DNA of 64,000 bases from JBBPYC01 sp965218765 (lineage in GTDB: Bacteria > Pseudomonadota > Gammaproteobacteria > Burkholderiales > Burkholderiaceae_C): assembly GCA_965218765.1 (NCBI GenBank), contig CBDCLU010000004.1:186001-250000 (forward strand). The letters are read 5' to 3'. Below the pieces are notes generated by a model. The model was not told the origin of the DNA and made no database searches. It saw only the letters and a program-made list of their open reading frames with translations. This document shows, piece after piece, positions 7,372 to 16,467 of the stretch (position 1 is its first letter; each line of letters opens with the position of its first letter). The position numbers and the translations under genes were made by a program.

Positions 7372-9072
7372 TCAGCTCTGCTTCGGGTTCGACGCGGGCG
7401 GCAGCGCCACCTTGGCGCCGCTCGCGCTGCTGGCCAGGCGCTGGATGTCGCCGCCTTCGATGCCGATCTCGCGCAGCAATTGATCGACGAGAGGCGCCTG
7501 CGCGCGAAAGCGCAATGCCGAGTTCACGACGCTGTCGGACAGGTTGCCGCTTTGGCCGCCGTCGCCGTTACCACTCCCGCCGCCCGCGCCACCGAAGCCG
7601 TCGACCTGCAGGATCTTGATGCCTTCGATGCGCTCCATCGGTTTGACCGACTCGCGGATGATGCCTTCGGCCTTTTCGACCAAGCGCATGCGCAGCGCCG
7701 ACATGCGCGCTTCCGGGCTCAGCATGTTGTGTGCGTCGTTCATCAGCCGCAGGCCCTCGGCCTCGATCTCGGCGCGCACTTTCATCGCCATCGAGCGAAT
7801 CTTGTCGGCGTCCGCATCGGCTTCGGCCTGCGCCCGCAAGGCAGCGCCGCGGTCCGCGCTCGCGGCTTTTTCGGCCTGCGCCACGGAGGTGAGCCGCAGC
7901 GCGTCGCGCTCGGCGATCTGCGCGGCGCCGATCAGGTCGATCGCCTTCTTGCGCTCGGCCATCTCGACTTCGCGTGCGGTGAACACTTTTTCCTCCGCGG
8001 ATATGGCCAGCGCGCGCGCCGTTTCGGCCTCGGCCTGCGCTTCGCTCTGCGCCTTGCTCTCGCGCGCGATCGCGATCGCGCGCTGCTGCTCGGCGAGCTC
8101 GAGCGACAGGCGCCGTTCGATCTCGGCACTCTGGATCGCACGCTCTTTTCCAATGCGCTCCTGCTCGAGCGTCTGCTCGGATTTCAACCGCGCGCTGTCG
8201 ATGGTCTGCTTGGCCGTGATCTGCGCGCCTTCGGCCGCCTGCTCGCGCTGGGCGCGCTCGGTCGCGACTTCCGAGCGTTGCCGCGCGCGCGCCATCTCGA
8301 CTTCGCGCTGCTGGTTCAGCCGTGCGTACTCGCTTTCACGGTCGATCTCGAGCGCGAGCTTTTCGGCTTCGAGGTTCTTGTTGCGGATCGCGATCAAGGT
8401 ATCTTGCTCGACGTCGTTGCGCTGCTTCTTGCGGTGCTCGATCTGCTCGGTCAGCCGCGTCAGGCCTTCGGCGTCGAACGCGTTGCTCGGGTTGAAATAC
8501 TCCATGCCGGTCTGGTCCAACTGCGTCAGCGACGCGGCTTCGAGCTCCAGCCCGTTCTTGGTCAGGTCCTCGGCCACCGTCTCGCGCACCCGTTTGACGT
8601 AGGCGCCGCGGCGCACGTGCAGCTCCTCCATCGTCATCTCGGCCGCCGCGGTGCGCAGCGCATCGACGAACTTGCCTTCGACAAGCTCACCCAACTGGTC
8701 CGGCTCCATCGTGCGCAGACCCAGGGTCTGCGCCGCGTTCGCGACCGCGTCCGGATGCGCCGCGACGCGCACGTAGAACTCGGCGATCACGTCCACGCGC
8801 ATCCGATCCTTCGTGATCAGCGCCTTGTCGCGGCCGCGGCTGACTTCGAGCCGCAAGGTGTTCATGTTGACCGGCAGCACGTCGTGCAGGATCGGCAGCA
8901 CGAACGCGCCGCCGTCGAGCACGACCTTCTGGCCGCCTAAGCCGGTGCGCACGAACGCGCGCTCCTTCGAGCTGCGCAGATACAGCCAGTGCATGAGCCA
9001 GACCACGATCGCGACCAGGATCGCGAGGACGATCAGGGCCAGCAGGAAGCTGCCGAATTGGGAACCTGACAT
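7372..9072 (-). CDS. Flotillin-like SPFH protein (YqiK family)
   Basis: 566 residues. One N-terminal membrane segment (about 8-32, LLALIVLAILVAIVVWLMHW) is followed by an SPFH/band-7 domain (about 40-200), a long Ala/Glu/Arg/Gln-rich coiled coil (about 215-430), and a Gly-rich stretch GGAGGGSGNGDGG before a short C-terminal domain. Flotillins build membrane microdomain scaffolds. A good AGGAGAC site precedes the ATG at 9072, 16 bases after the TIM-barrel gene. Its place inside a catabolic/transport operon is unusual; YqiK genes more often sit with NfeD-type or stress genes. It may organise the importer in the membrane, which is inference only. Confidence 0.9.
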   Translation of the reverse strand: MSGSQFGSFLLALIVLAILVAIVVWLMHWLYLRSSKERAFVRTGLGGQKVVLDGGAFVLPILHDVLPVNMNTLRLEVSRGRDKALITKDRMRVDVIAEFYVRVAAHPDAVANAAQTLGLRTMEPDQLGELVEGKFVDALRTAAAEMTMEELHVRRGAYVKRVRETVAEDLTKNGLELEAASLTQLDQTGMEYFNPSNAFDAEGLTRLTEQIEHRKKQRNDVEQDTLIAIRNKNLEAEKLALEIDRESEYARLNQQREVEMARARQRSEVATERAQREQAAEGAQITAKQTIDSARLKSEQTLEQERIGKERAIQSAEIERRLSLELAEQQRAIAIARESKAQSEAQAEAETARALAISAEEKVFTAREVEMAERKKAIDLIGAAQIAERDALRLTSVAQAEKAASADRGAALRAQAEADADADKIRSMAMKVRAEIEAEGLRLMNDAHNMLSPEARMSALRMRLVEKAEGIIRESVKPMERIEGIKILQVDGFGGAGGGSGNGDGGQSGNLSDSVVNSALRFRAQAPLVDQLLREIGIEGGDIQRLASSASGAKVALPPASNPKQS

Positions 9073-9088
9073 GGGTTTTCGTCTCCTG

Positions 9089-9931
9089 TTAACGCTTGTT
9101 CTGGCGGGTGATGGCGGTGAAGCGGCGCGTGGTCTCGGTCAACGCGACTTCGGTCGGCAGCCGCTCCATCGAACTCGCGCCGTAAAAACCGTGACACTGC
9201 GCGCACTGCGAAAGCACGTGCGTCGCATCGTCCGGCGTCGCGATCGGGCCGCCGTGGCAGAGCACGATCACGTCCGGATTCACCGAGGTGGCGGCGTCGG
9301 CCCAGGCGTTGATGCGCGGGATGCAGTCGTCGAGCTGCAATGCCGACTCGGCGCCGATCGCGCCGCCGGTCGTGAGGCCCATGTGGCATACGACGATGTC
9401 GGCGCCCGCAGCGGCCATCGCTCGCGCATCGGCTTCGCTGAACACGTAAGGACTTGTCAGCAGGTCGAAGTCGCGTGCGCGCGCGATCATCTCGATTTCG
9501 AGTCGGTAGCCCATGCCGGTTTCCTCGAGGTTCGCGCGAAACGTGCCGTCGATGAGACCCACCGACGGAAAGTTCTGCACGCCGGAGAAACCGAGATCGA
9601 TCAGCCGCTTGAAGAACTGGTCGGCGATCATGAACGGATCGGTGCCGTTCACGCCTGCGAGCACCGGCGTATGCCGCACCACCGGCAGCACCTCGTGCGC
9701 CATCTCGCAGACGATCTCGTTGGCGTTGCCGTACGCGAGCAGGCCGGCCAGCGATCCGCGCCCGGCCATCCGGTAGCGGCCCGAGTTGTAGATCACGATC
9801 AGGTCGATGCCCCCGGCTTCCTCGCATTTCGCCGACAGGCCGGTGCCCGCGCCGCCGCCGATGATCGGCCGTCCGGCGGCGATCTTCGCGCGCAGGCGAT
9901 CGAGGATTTCGGTGCGGGCAATGCGGGGCAT
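9089..9931 (-). CDS. PEP-hydrolase-family / Tm-1 C-half TIM-barrel protein
   Basis: 280 residues of the TIM-barrel family known as the phosphoenolpyruvate hydrolase-like or TIM-br_sig_trns family. Visible landmarks are GGGAGTGLSAKCEEAGGIDLI near the start, YNSGRYRMAGRGSLAGLL, PVLAGVNGTDPF, GVQNFPSVGLIDG, and VCHMGLTTGGAIGA. In the plant protein Tm-1 this domain forms the C-terminal half; here its partner domain is encoded by the gene just upstream. The start at 9931 is preceded by AAGGAGCACCAGGAC. True PEP hydrolase activity is not certain for the whole family, so the substrate should be left open. Confidence 0.85.
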   Translation of the reverse strand: MPRIARTEILDRLRAKIAAGRPIIGGGAGTGLSAKCEEAGGIDLIVIYNSGRYRMAGRGSLAGLLAYGNANEIVCEMAHEVLPVVRHTPVLAGVNGTDPFMIADQFFKRLIDLGFSGVQNFPSVGLIDGTFRANLEETGMGYRLEIEMIARARDFDLLTSPYVFSEADARAMAAAGADIVVCHMGLTTGGAIGAESALQLDDCIPRINAWADAATSVNPDVIVLCHGGPIATPDDATHVLSQCAQCHGFYGASSMERLPTEVALTETTRRFTAITRQNKR

Positions 9932-9950
9932 GTCCTGGTGCTCCTTTTCT

Positions 9951-12191
9951 TCAGGCGGTTTGAGCGCGCCTGGATGGCCGCGCGATCTCGCGCCAGGCGG
10001 CCACCAGCGCGTCGGCGAACGCTTCGTCGTTGACGTGCAGCGGCAGCCGCAGCAGCTTGCGGTCGCTGCCCACGCGGAAGTCCTGCTCGATCGCGTCGAA
10101 CAGCGCACGGTCCGCTTGCGGATCGTGAAACGGCTGACCCGGCCGGTCGATCGCCGAGATCCCGCCTTCGGGGATCAAAAAGCGCACCGGTCCCTGCATC
10201 GCGTTGAGCTTGGCCGCAACGAAACTCCCGATCGCACGGTTCTCGTCGGCGCTCGTGCGCATCAGCGTGACAGTCGGGTTGTGCCGGTACAACGTGCGCG
10301 CTTTGAAGCGATCCGGCACGCTGGCCCAGGCGCCGAAATTCGCCATGTCGAGTGCGCCGCACGAGCCGACATACGGCAGCGCATGGCGCGCGAACACGTC
10401 GAGCCGGGTCGGCCCCGCCGACAGCGTGCCGCCCGCGATCTCGTCGGCAATCTCGGTGGTCGAGACGTCGATCACACCGACCAGCAGGCCCGAGTCGGCG
10501 AGCTTTTCCATCGACTGCCCGCCGACGCCGGTCGCGTGGAACACCAGGCAGTCGTAGTCGTCCTCGAGCCGCTTCGTGACTGCCTGCACGCATGGCGTGG
10601 TCACGCCGAACATGGTCAGGCCAAGCGCGGGCCGGGCAGTGTCGGATGCGGCAGCCGGGTGCATGATCATGCCGGCAAGCGCGTGCGCCGCGTTGGTCAG
10701 CACTTGCTGGCTGATGCGGTTGATGCCTTGCACGTCGCACACCGAATACATCATGCAGATGTCGCTCGGACCGACATAAGCGCGTGTGTCGCCGCTGGCC
10801 ATGGTGGAGACCATCACCTTCGGTCGACCGATCGGCAGTGCGCGCATGCCCTGCGTCGCGATCGACGTGCCGCCTGAGCCGCCCGCCGACAGCAAGCCGC
10901 CGAGATCGCGCCGCGTGCGCAGGAATGCTTCGAACGCAAGACCCATCGCTTCGATGGAGGTGCCGCGGTCGCCGGTGAACACCGCCGATTCGCCGTTCGG
11001 ATGGTGGCGCGCGACTTCGCGCGGATGGACGCTCGCGGTCGAAGTCGTGCTCGAGGTCGACAGATCGACCGTGACCACGCGCAGGCCGAGCCGCTCCAGG
11101 CACTGGCGCACGAAGTACAGCTCGCGCCCTTTGGTGTCAAACGTACCCGCGACGTAAGCCGCGCGGCCGCTGCTCGCAGCCACGGGAAAGTCGAAAACCT
11201 GCGCTTCGCGCGGCTTCGGCGGCGTTGTCCGATTTGAAGGCTGCAGCATCGACGGTGCAGCGCGCGCCACGTCGACCGCCGGCGCCGCCGTGCCGCCTGC
11301 GTTCCAGCGCGTGAAGCCGCGCACCGCGCCGGGCACCACCGCGTCGAGCGCGCTGACGCCCTCGCCGTGCGCACGACGCACGGTGAACACTTGAGTCGAG
11401 GCCGGCTCGTCGAGCCCGTGCAGCGAATGCGATGCGTCCGGCTCATCGTCGTCGGCGCCGGAGCGCACGCCGAGCAGCCGCTCCTGCAGGTCGCGATCGG
11501 CTGCGAGTTCTTTGCTCGCCAGCTCCTGCGCGATGCGGCCGTTGACCATTACGCCGACCCGGTCCGCAACCGAGATCGCAACGCCCAGGTTCTGCTCGAT
11601 CAGCAGCACCGTGACTTGGCTGTCGCGCGCAAGATCGCGCACGGCTTGCGCAACCTGCTCGACGATGACCGGCGCGAGGCCCTCGGTCGGCTCGTCCATC
11701 ACGAGCAGGGTCGGGCGCAGCAGCAACGCGCGGCCGATTGCGAGCATCTGCTGTTCGCCGCCCGACAACTGCGCGCCGCCGTTGCCGCGGCGCTCGGCCA
11801 GCCGCGGGAACATCGAATAGACGCGGTCGACCTCACGCCGGTGGCTCGCCACCAGCCGCAAGGTTTCGTCGACCGACAGCGACGGCCAGACGCGCCTGCC
11901 CTGCGGCACGTAGGCGATGCCGCGCTTTGTGATCTCGTTGGGCGTACGCCCAAGCAGCTCCTCGCCGCGCAGCCGCACGCTGCCGCGCGCCGGTACCAGC
12001 CCCGTGATCGCGTTGCACAGCGTCGTCTTGCCCATGCCGTTGCGGCCGACGATGCCGAGCACGCCTGCTTCGATCGTGAAGCCGACCGACTGCAATGCAT
12101 GCGCGCGGCCGTAGTAGACGTCGAGGTTTTCGACGACGAGCACGGGGCCGGAAGGCATGCTGCCCGCACGCTCCTTGCCGAACCAGGCCAT
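9951..12191 (-). CDS. Fusion: LivF-type ABC ATPase + Tm-1-like (UPF0261) domain
   Basis: 746 residues. The first ~245 are a branched-chain-amino-acid-type ABC ATPase: Walker A GRNGMGKTT (Lys55), signature LSGGEQQMLAIGRAL, Walker B LLVMDEPTEGLAP, and the H-loop region replaced by LIEQNLGVA as in LivF. A Pro/Ala-rich linker runs to ~343. Residues ~344-746 form the Tm-1-like UPF0261 domain, starting AAYVAGTFDTKGREL, with SAGGSGGTSIATQGMRALP and MVSTMASGDTRAYVGPSDI. The ATG shares its A with the TGA of the preceding LivG gene (TGATG), so 12191 is the start. The next gene encodes the other half of Tm-1. The fusion ties the Tm-1 system to import of a substrate; the chemistry is unknown. Confidence 0.88.
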   Translation of the reverse strand: MAWFGKERAGSMPSGPVLVVENLDVYYGRAHALQSVGFTIEAGVLGIVGRNGMGKTTLCNAITGLVPARGSVRLRGEELLGRTPNEITKRGIAYVPQGRRVWPSLSVDETLRLVASHRREVDRVYSMFPRLAERRGNGGAQLSGGEQQMLAIGRALLLRPTLLVMDEPTEGLAPVIVEQVAQAVRDLARDSQVTVLLIEQNLGVAISVADRVGVMVNGRIAQELASKELAADRDLQERLLGVRSGADDDEPDASHSLHGLDEPASTQVFTVRRAHGEGVSALDAVVPGAVRGFTRWNAGGTAAPAVDVARAAPSMLQPSNRTTPPKPREAQVFDFPVAASSGRAAYVAGTFDTKGRELYFVRQCLERLGLRVVTVDLSTSSTTSTASVHPREVARHHPNGESAVFTGDRGTSIEAMGLAFEAFLRTRRDLGGLLSAGGSGGTSIATQGMRALPIGRPKVMVSTMASGDTRAYVGPSDICMMYSVCDVQGINRISQQVLTNAAHALAGMIMHPAAASDTARPALGLTMFGVTTPCVQAVTKRLEDDYDCLVFHATGVGGQSMEKLADSGLLVGVIDVSTTEIADEIAGGTLSAGPTRLDVFARHALPYVGSCGALDMANFGAWASVPDRFKARTLYRHNPTVTLMRTSADENRAIGSFVAAKLNAMQGPVRFLIPEGGISAIDRPGQPFHDPQADRALFDAIEQDFRVGSDRKLLRLPLHVNDEAFADALVAAWREIARPSRRAQTA

Positions 12192-13024
12192 CAGTGCTTG
12201 CTCCCTATATAGATCGCCTGCACCTGCGCGTTGTTCTGGATTTCGTCGGGCGTGCCGGTGCACAGCACGCGGCCGTTGTGCATCACGGTCACGCGTTCGA
12301 CCACCGCGAGCGCGATGTCAAGGTCGTGCTCGATCAGCACGAAACTGATGTGGTGCGGCAGCGCAGTCAGCAGTGCGACCAGCTCGCGCCGCTCGGCCGG
12401 CGATAGGCCCGCGGCGGGTTCGTCAAACAGGATCAGCCGCGGCGCGCCGGCCAGCGCCATGCCGATTTCGAGTTGGCGCTGCTGGCCGTGTGCAAGATTC
12501 GCCACCGTTTCATCGGCGATTCTCGTGAGCCGGGTGCGCTCGAGCAAGTCGTCCGTGGCGAGGCTCGACGGATGGTCAGGACCCGCGCGGCGAAAGCTGC
12601 CGCGTCCGTTTGCAACACCACGAGCCGCAAGGAACAGATTGTCGCGCACCGACAGTTCCCGAAACAGCAGCGACGATTGATAGGTCCGGCGCAAGCCCTT
12701 GCGGATGCGCTCATGCGGCGGCAGTTGCGTGACGTCTTCGCCGAAGAATCGGATCTGCCCGGCCGTCGGCGGAAAGTCGCCCGTGATCGCGTTGAACAGC
12801 GTGGTCTTGCCGGCGCCGTTCGATCCCAGGATCGCGTACTTCTGACCCGCCGCGACGTTGAGCGTGACGTCATCGACCGCGCGCAGCTCACCGAATGCGC
12901 GGGTCACATGGCTCAGGGTCAACGCATCATTGGACAGTGGTTGACCTGGACCGCCGCCAGACGCGGCAGCGACGCGTGCCTTGCTGCGCGCCGTCGCAGT
13001 CCTGATCGAGCTGACCGATGCCAC
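12191..13024 (-). CDS. ABC transporter ATP-binding protein, LivG type
   Basis: 277 residues from a GTG start. Walker A LGSNGAGKTT, signature region LAHGQQRQLEIGMAL (the ABC signature is degenerate, as in many LivG proteins), Walker B LILFDEPAAGLSP, switch His in LIEHDLDIAL, and the typical LivG tail GTPDEIQNNAQVQAIYIG. It supplies one of the two ATPases of the importer; the other is fused to the Tm-1 domain. About 25 extra N-terminal residues precede the usual start of the fold. Its stop overlaps the next start by one base. Confidence 0.93.
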   Translation of the reverse strand: MASVSSIRTATARSKARVAAASGGGPGQPLSNDALTLSHVTRAFGELRAVDDVTLNVAAGQKYAILGSNGAGKTTLFNAITGDFPPTAGQIRFFGEDVTQLPPHERIRKGLRRTYQSSLLFRELSVRDNLFLAARGVANGRGSFRRAGPDHPSSLATDDLLERTRLTRIADETVANLAHGQQRQLEIGMALAGAPRLILFDEPAAGLSPAERRELVALLTALPHHISFVLIEHDLDIALAVVERVTVMHNGRVLCTGTPDEIQNNAQVQAIYIGSKH

Positions 13025-13057
13025 CGTGTCGAGATCCGGTTCGTCCCTGCGCGGCGC

Positions 13058-14311
13058 CTAGCTGCGGCAGTCCGGCACGTCGCGCGAGCCGAGGCCCATT
13101 TTCTTGAACTCCGCGTCCGACAAGCCAAGCGTCTGCGAGATGTCGGGCACCGTCTTCACGACCTTGTTGTAGAACGAGCCATCGGGCGCTTTTGTCACTT
13201 CAGTGATGTAGGTGGTGCCGACGCCGTTGCGGTTGCCATCGATCTTGACTTGGCCCGCAGGACCCTTGAAGTCGGTCGCCTGCAGCGCGGCGCGAAATTT
13301 CTTCTGGCCGTCCGACAGGTCGCCGTTGACCTTGTCGAGCGCGTCGAGCACCGCCTTGGTGTTGATGTAGTAGAGGTACGCGAACAGCGACGGGCTCGGG
13401 AAACCGTCCTTGAACGTCGCCTTGTAGTCGGCGACGAATTTCTTCCACTCGGGCGTGTCGATCGAGTCGGCCATCGGGCCGGCCGATGCGGTGCCGAGCA
13501 GCGACTCACGGCGCTTGCCCTTGTAGTTCAGCACGGTCTGATCGACCGTGATGGAGCCGCCGACCATCGGCTTGTCGCCACCGGCCTGCTCGTACTGCGA
13601 CAGGAAGTTGACCGCGTCCGAGCCGCCGAGCACGACCAGCAGCGCGTCGGCCTCCTTCGGAATGCGCGCGATCACCGACGAGTAGTCTTTGGTGCCCAGC
13701 GGCACCCAGGCCTTGTCGATCACCTTGCCGCCTTTCGCGCAATAGCTCGCCATGAAGCCCTGCACCTGCGAGTACGGAAAGCCGTAATCCTCGGAGATCA
13801 GGTACATCTTCTTGTAGCCCTTGTTAAGCGCATGCTCGCCGAGACCTACCATCCACTGTGCGCCTTCGGTGTTGAAGCGGTAGAAATTGGGGGCCGGGTC
13901 GGCCAGCGTCGCCGCCTGCGCGCCCGACGAGCCATTGATGAACGTGATGTCGGGCTTCGTCTTCGCATAGTTCTTGACCGCGATGCCCTCGTCGCCCGAC
14001 AGCGGGCCGATCATGATCTGCACCTTGTCCTGCTCGACCGCCTTGCGCGTCGAGTTCACGGCCTTGTCGGGCGTCGCGTCAGAGGACACTTTGACGAACT
14101 CGATCTTCTTGCCGCCGGCCATGCCGTGGTGGTCCTTCAGCGCGAGGTCCGCGCCGCGCATGCCGTCCTGGCCCGGCGCCGCGAAGGGGCCTTCAAGCGA
14201 AGCCAGCAGGCCGATCTTCAAAGTCTCCTGCGCATAGGCGGCACCGCCGAACGCGAGTGCCGCCGCGGCGCAAGCCAGGGTTCGAGCAAAGGTTCTTCTG
14301 CGTTGACTCAT
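13058..14311 (-). CDS. Periplasmic substrate-binding protein of a Liv-type ABC importer
   Basis: 417 residues with a signal peptide (RRRTFARTLACAAAALAFGGAAYAQ, cleavage after AYA), then ETLKIGLLASLEGPFAAPGQD, the usual beginning of LivJ-type (Peripla_BP_6) receptors. It should capture the substrate for LivH/LivM. An AGGAG site precedes the ATG, which overlaps the LivM stop by four bases. In this family the ligand may be an amino acid, amide, urea or aromatic acid; the surrounding amidohydrolases and FAH-family enzyme make an amide or aromatic compound possible, but this is not shown by the sequence. Confidence 0.93.
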   Translation of the reverse strand: MSQRRRTFARTLACAAAALAFGGAAYAQETLKIGLLASLEGPFAAPGQDGMRGADLALKDHHGMAGGKKIEFVKVSSDATPDKAVNSTRKAVEQDKVQIMIGPLSGDEGIAVKNYAKTKPDITFINGSSGAQAATLADPAPNFYRFNTEGAQWMVGLGEHALNKGYKKMYLISEDYGFPYSQVQGFMASYCAKGGKVIDKAWVPLGTKDYSSVIARIPKEADALLVVLGGSDAVNFLSQYEQAGGDKPMVGGSITVDQTVLNYKGKRRESLLGTASAGPMADSIDTPEWKKFVADYKATFKDGFPSPSLFAYLYYINTKAVLDALDKVNGDLSDGQKKFRAALQATDFKGPAGQVKIDGNRNGVGTTYITEVTKAPDGSFYNKVVKTVPDISQTLGLSDAEFKKMGLGSRDVPDCRS

Positions 14312-15498
14312 GTCTGTCTCCTGTTTTTGATGGATGAAAGATGCGGTCTCTGCCGCGGGTGGGGGGACCGGTTCGACGACAGGCGGGTGCGCAGCATTTG
14401 CCACAGGCCAAGCAGCCCGTCGGGAGAAAAAAGGACGATCGCGAGAAACACGCCGCCGATCACGAGGTTGAAACGCTCGCGGTCCACCAGGTCGATTGCG
14501 AAGTTCTGCAGCAGCACGAACACGATCGCGCCGACGAACGCGCCGATCGGATGGCGCATGCCGCCGAGCACCGCGATGATGAGGATGTTGATCATCGCGC
14601 CGATCCCGATGGTGCCCGGCGAGATGCGGCCGTTGTACCAGACCATCAGCACGCCGCCGACCGCCGCCAGAAAACCCGCGACCGCATAGGCGCCGACGCG
14701 GTGTGCGGTCACGTGGTAGCCGAGCGCTTGCATGCGCCGCGGGTTGTCGCGGATGCCCTGCAGCGCGACGCCGAACGGCGCGCGGATCAGATGCTTGACG
14801 AACAGATAAGCAGCCAACGCACAAGCCAGCGTCAGGAAATAAAACGGCATCGGGTCGTGCAGGTCGATGCCGAAAATCTTTGGCGCCGCGAGCCGGCTGA
14901 AACCCTGAAATCCGTTGAACAGCGTGTAGTTCTGCTGCGCGAGATAGAAGAACGCGACGCCGACCGCGAGCGTGATCATGATCGTGTAGATGCCTTCGGT
15001 GCGCACCGACAGCCAGCCGATCGCCGCGGCCAGCAGCGTGGCCAGCGTCAATGCGATCGACACCGCGAGCCACCAGGGCCAGCCAAGGCTGATAGCTGCG
15101 TTGCTGCTGGTGCCGAAGATTGCGAGCGTGTAGGCCGCAAGGCCGGCCACCGTCATCTGCGCAAGCGACACCATGCCACCGTAGCCGCCGAGGAACGTCA
15201 GCGACAGCGCGATCAGGCCGAGCGCAAGCGACTGCGCGCCGATCTGGAACGTGAAGAACGGTGTTGCGAAGAACGGATAGGCAAGCACGAACGCGAGCAC
15301 GATCGTATGGCGCCAGCCGAAGCCTTGCAGTGCACCCCTGGCCCGGGCCCAGGACGTGCCGGCAGGCGTGGCGGGTACGGACTGGTGGCGGGCGGCGATC
15401 TCGCCCCCGGACGTGCTGCTGGGCGCCGGCTGCGTCGCGCGCGCCATGGCGGCCGATGCCGACCCGTTCATCGCGCGCCGCCACTGCGCTGCGCTCAT
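14308..15498 (-). CDS. ABC transporter permease, LivM type
   Basis: 396 residues. A 60-residue polar N-terminal extension precedes about eight to ten membrane segments (for example TIVLAFVLAYPFF, LALGLIALSLTFLGGYGGMVSLAQ). Family landmarks are GIYTIMITLAVGVAFFY and ALQGIRDNPRRMQALGYH, the cytoplasmic loop that contacts the ATPases. It overlaps both neighbours by four bases (ATGA), a tight operon arrangement. It pairs with LivH from the next gene upstream. The long N-terminal tail is unusual, and the true start could lie further in. Confidence 0.92.
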   Translation of the reverse strand: MSAAQWRRAMNGSASAAMARATQPAPSSTSGGEIAARHQSVPATPAGTSWARARGALQGFGWRHTIVLAFVLAYPFFATPFFTFQIGAQSLALGLIALSLTFLGGYGGMVSLAQMTVAGLAAYTLAIFGTSSNAAISLGWPWWLAVSIALTLATLLAAAIGWLSVRTEGIYTIMITLAVGVAFFYLAQQNYTLFNGFQGFSRLAAPKIFGIDLHDPMPFYFLTLACALAAYLFVKHLIRAPFGVALQGIRDNPRRMQALGYHVTAHRVGAYAVAGFLAAVGGVLMVWYNGRISPGTIGIGAMINILIIAVLGGMRHPIGAFVGAIVFVLLQNFAIDLVDRERFNLVIGGVFLAIVLFSPDGLLGLWQMLRTRLSSNRSPHPRQRPHLSSIKNRRQT

Positions 15499-16445
15499 GC
15501 GGGCTTGCCCATCAATCCGCGCGGCTTGAATGCAAGCGCGACCACCATGATGACGAACGTGAACACGACGCTGTAAGTCGGCGCATAGGCCAGGCCGAAC
15601 TGCTCGGCCAACCCGATCAGCAGCGCCCCGATCGCGGCCCCGATCACGCTGCCCATGCCGCCGACGATCACGACCACCAGCGATGCGAGCAGATAGCGCG
15701 TGTCTTCGCCCGGCGAGATCGACAACGCGGTGCCGCCGACCACGCCCGCCAAGCCTGCCAGGCCCGCGCCGATCGCAAACGTCAGCGCGAACACGAGCTG
15801 CACGTTCACGCCAGACGCGGCGAGCATCGCGCGATCATCGACCCCCGCGCGGATCATCATGCCGATGCGCGTGCGCGCAAGCAGCAGCCACAGGCCGACA
15901 CCGATCACGATCGATGCAAGCAGCACCATCAGCCGGTAGACCGGAAACTTCGCCGCCAACGGCAACGTGATGGTGCCGTAGATCCAGGACGGCGGATCGA
16001 AGCTGTAGATCTCGGCGCCGAACGCCCAGAGCATGAGGTCGGCCAGCACGATCGAAATCCCGATCGTGACGAGCGTCTGCCGCAGATCCTGCCCCTGCAT
16101 GTGGCGAAACACGAGCAGCTGCATGATCAGGCCAAGCAGTGCGGAAGCCGCAAAGCCGGCCGCGACCGCGAGCACCCACGATCCCGTGTGCTCGCCGACG
16201 AACCAGCCGACGTAGCCGCCGAACAGATAGAGCGAGCCGTGCGCGAGGTTCACATTGCGCATCAGTCCGAACACCAGCGTGAAGCCGCTCGCGACCAGGA
16301 AATACAGCGACGCGAGCGTCAGGCCGTTCAACAACGTCTTGAAAAAAAGCGTCGAGTTGTCGGCGATGCCCCAGACCGTGAACCCCGCGATCGGCACGCC
16401 GAACAGCAGCCACGGCAGCCACGGCAGCCACCGCTTCACGCTCAT
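15495..16445 (-). CDS. ABC transporter permease, LivH type
   Basis: 316 residues, mostly hydrophobic, with the LivH landmarks LNGLTLASLYFLVASGFTLVFGLMRNVNLAHG, YGVG-like ADLMLWAFG, and AIGAGLAGLAGVVGGTALSI. It forms the transmembrane pore with LivM. Two ATG codons are possible, 16445 and 16454 (MAAMSVKRW); I took the shorter, which has a weak GGATGG upstream. It follows the amidohydrolase stop (16468) by about 20 bases, so the enzymes and importer are most likely on one transcript. Confidence 0.92.
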   Translation of the reverse strand: MSVKRWLPWLPWLLFGVPIAGFTVWGIADNSTLFFKTLLNGLTLASLYFLVASGFTLVFGLMRNVNLAHGSLYLFGGYVGWFVGEHTGSWVLAVAAGFAASALLGLIMQLLVFRHMQGQDLRQTLVTIGISIVLADLMLWAFGAEIYSFDPPSWIYGTITLPLAAKFPVYRLMVLLASIVIGVGLWLLLARTRIGMMIRAGVDDRAMLAASGVNVQLVFALTFAIGAGLAGLAGVVGGTALSISPGEDTRYLLASLVVVIVGGMGSVIGAAIGALLIGLAEQFGLAYAPTYSVVFTFVIMVVALAFKPRGLMGKPA

Positions 16446-16467
16446 CGCAGCCATCCAACAAAAAACG

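Noticed and set aside
7360..8940. Long plus-strand open frame opposite the YqiK gene
   Set aside because: It gives an Arg/His/Leu/Ala-rich product with no domain, and the minus strand has a full SPFH protein with a good ribosome site; it is a high-GC shadow.
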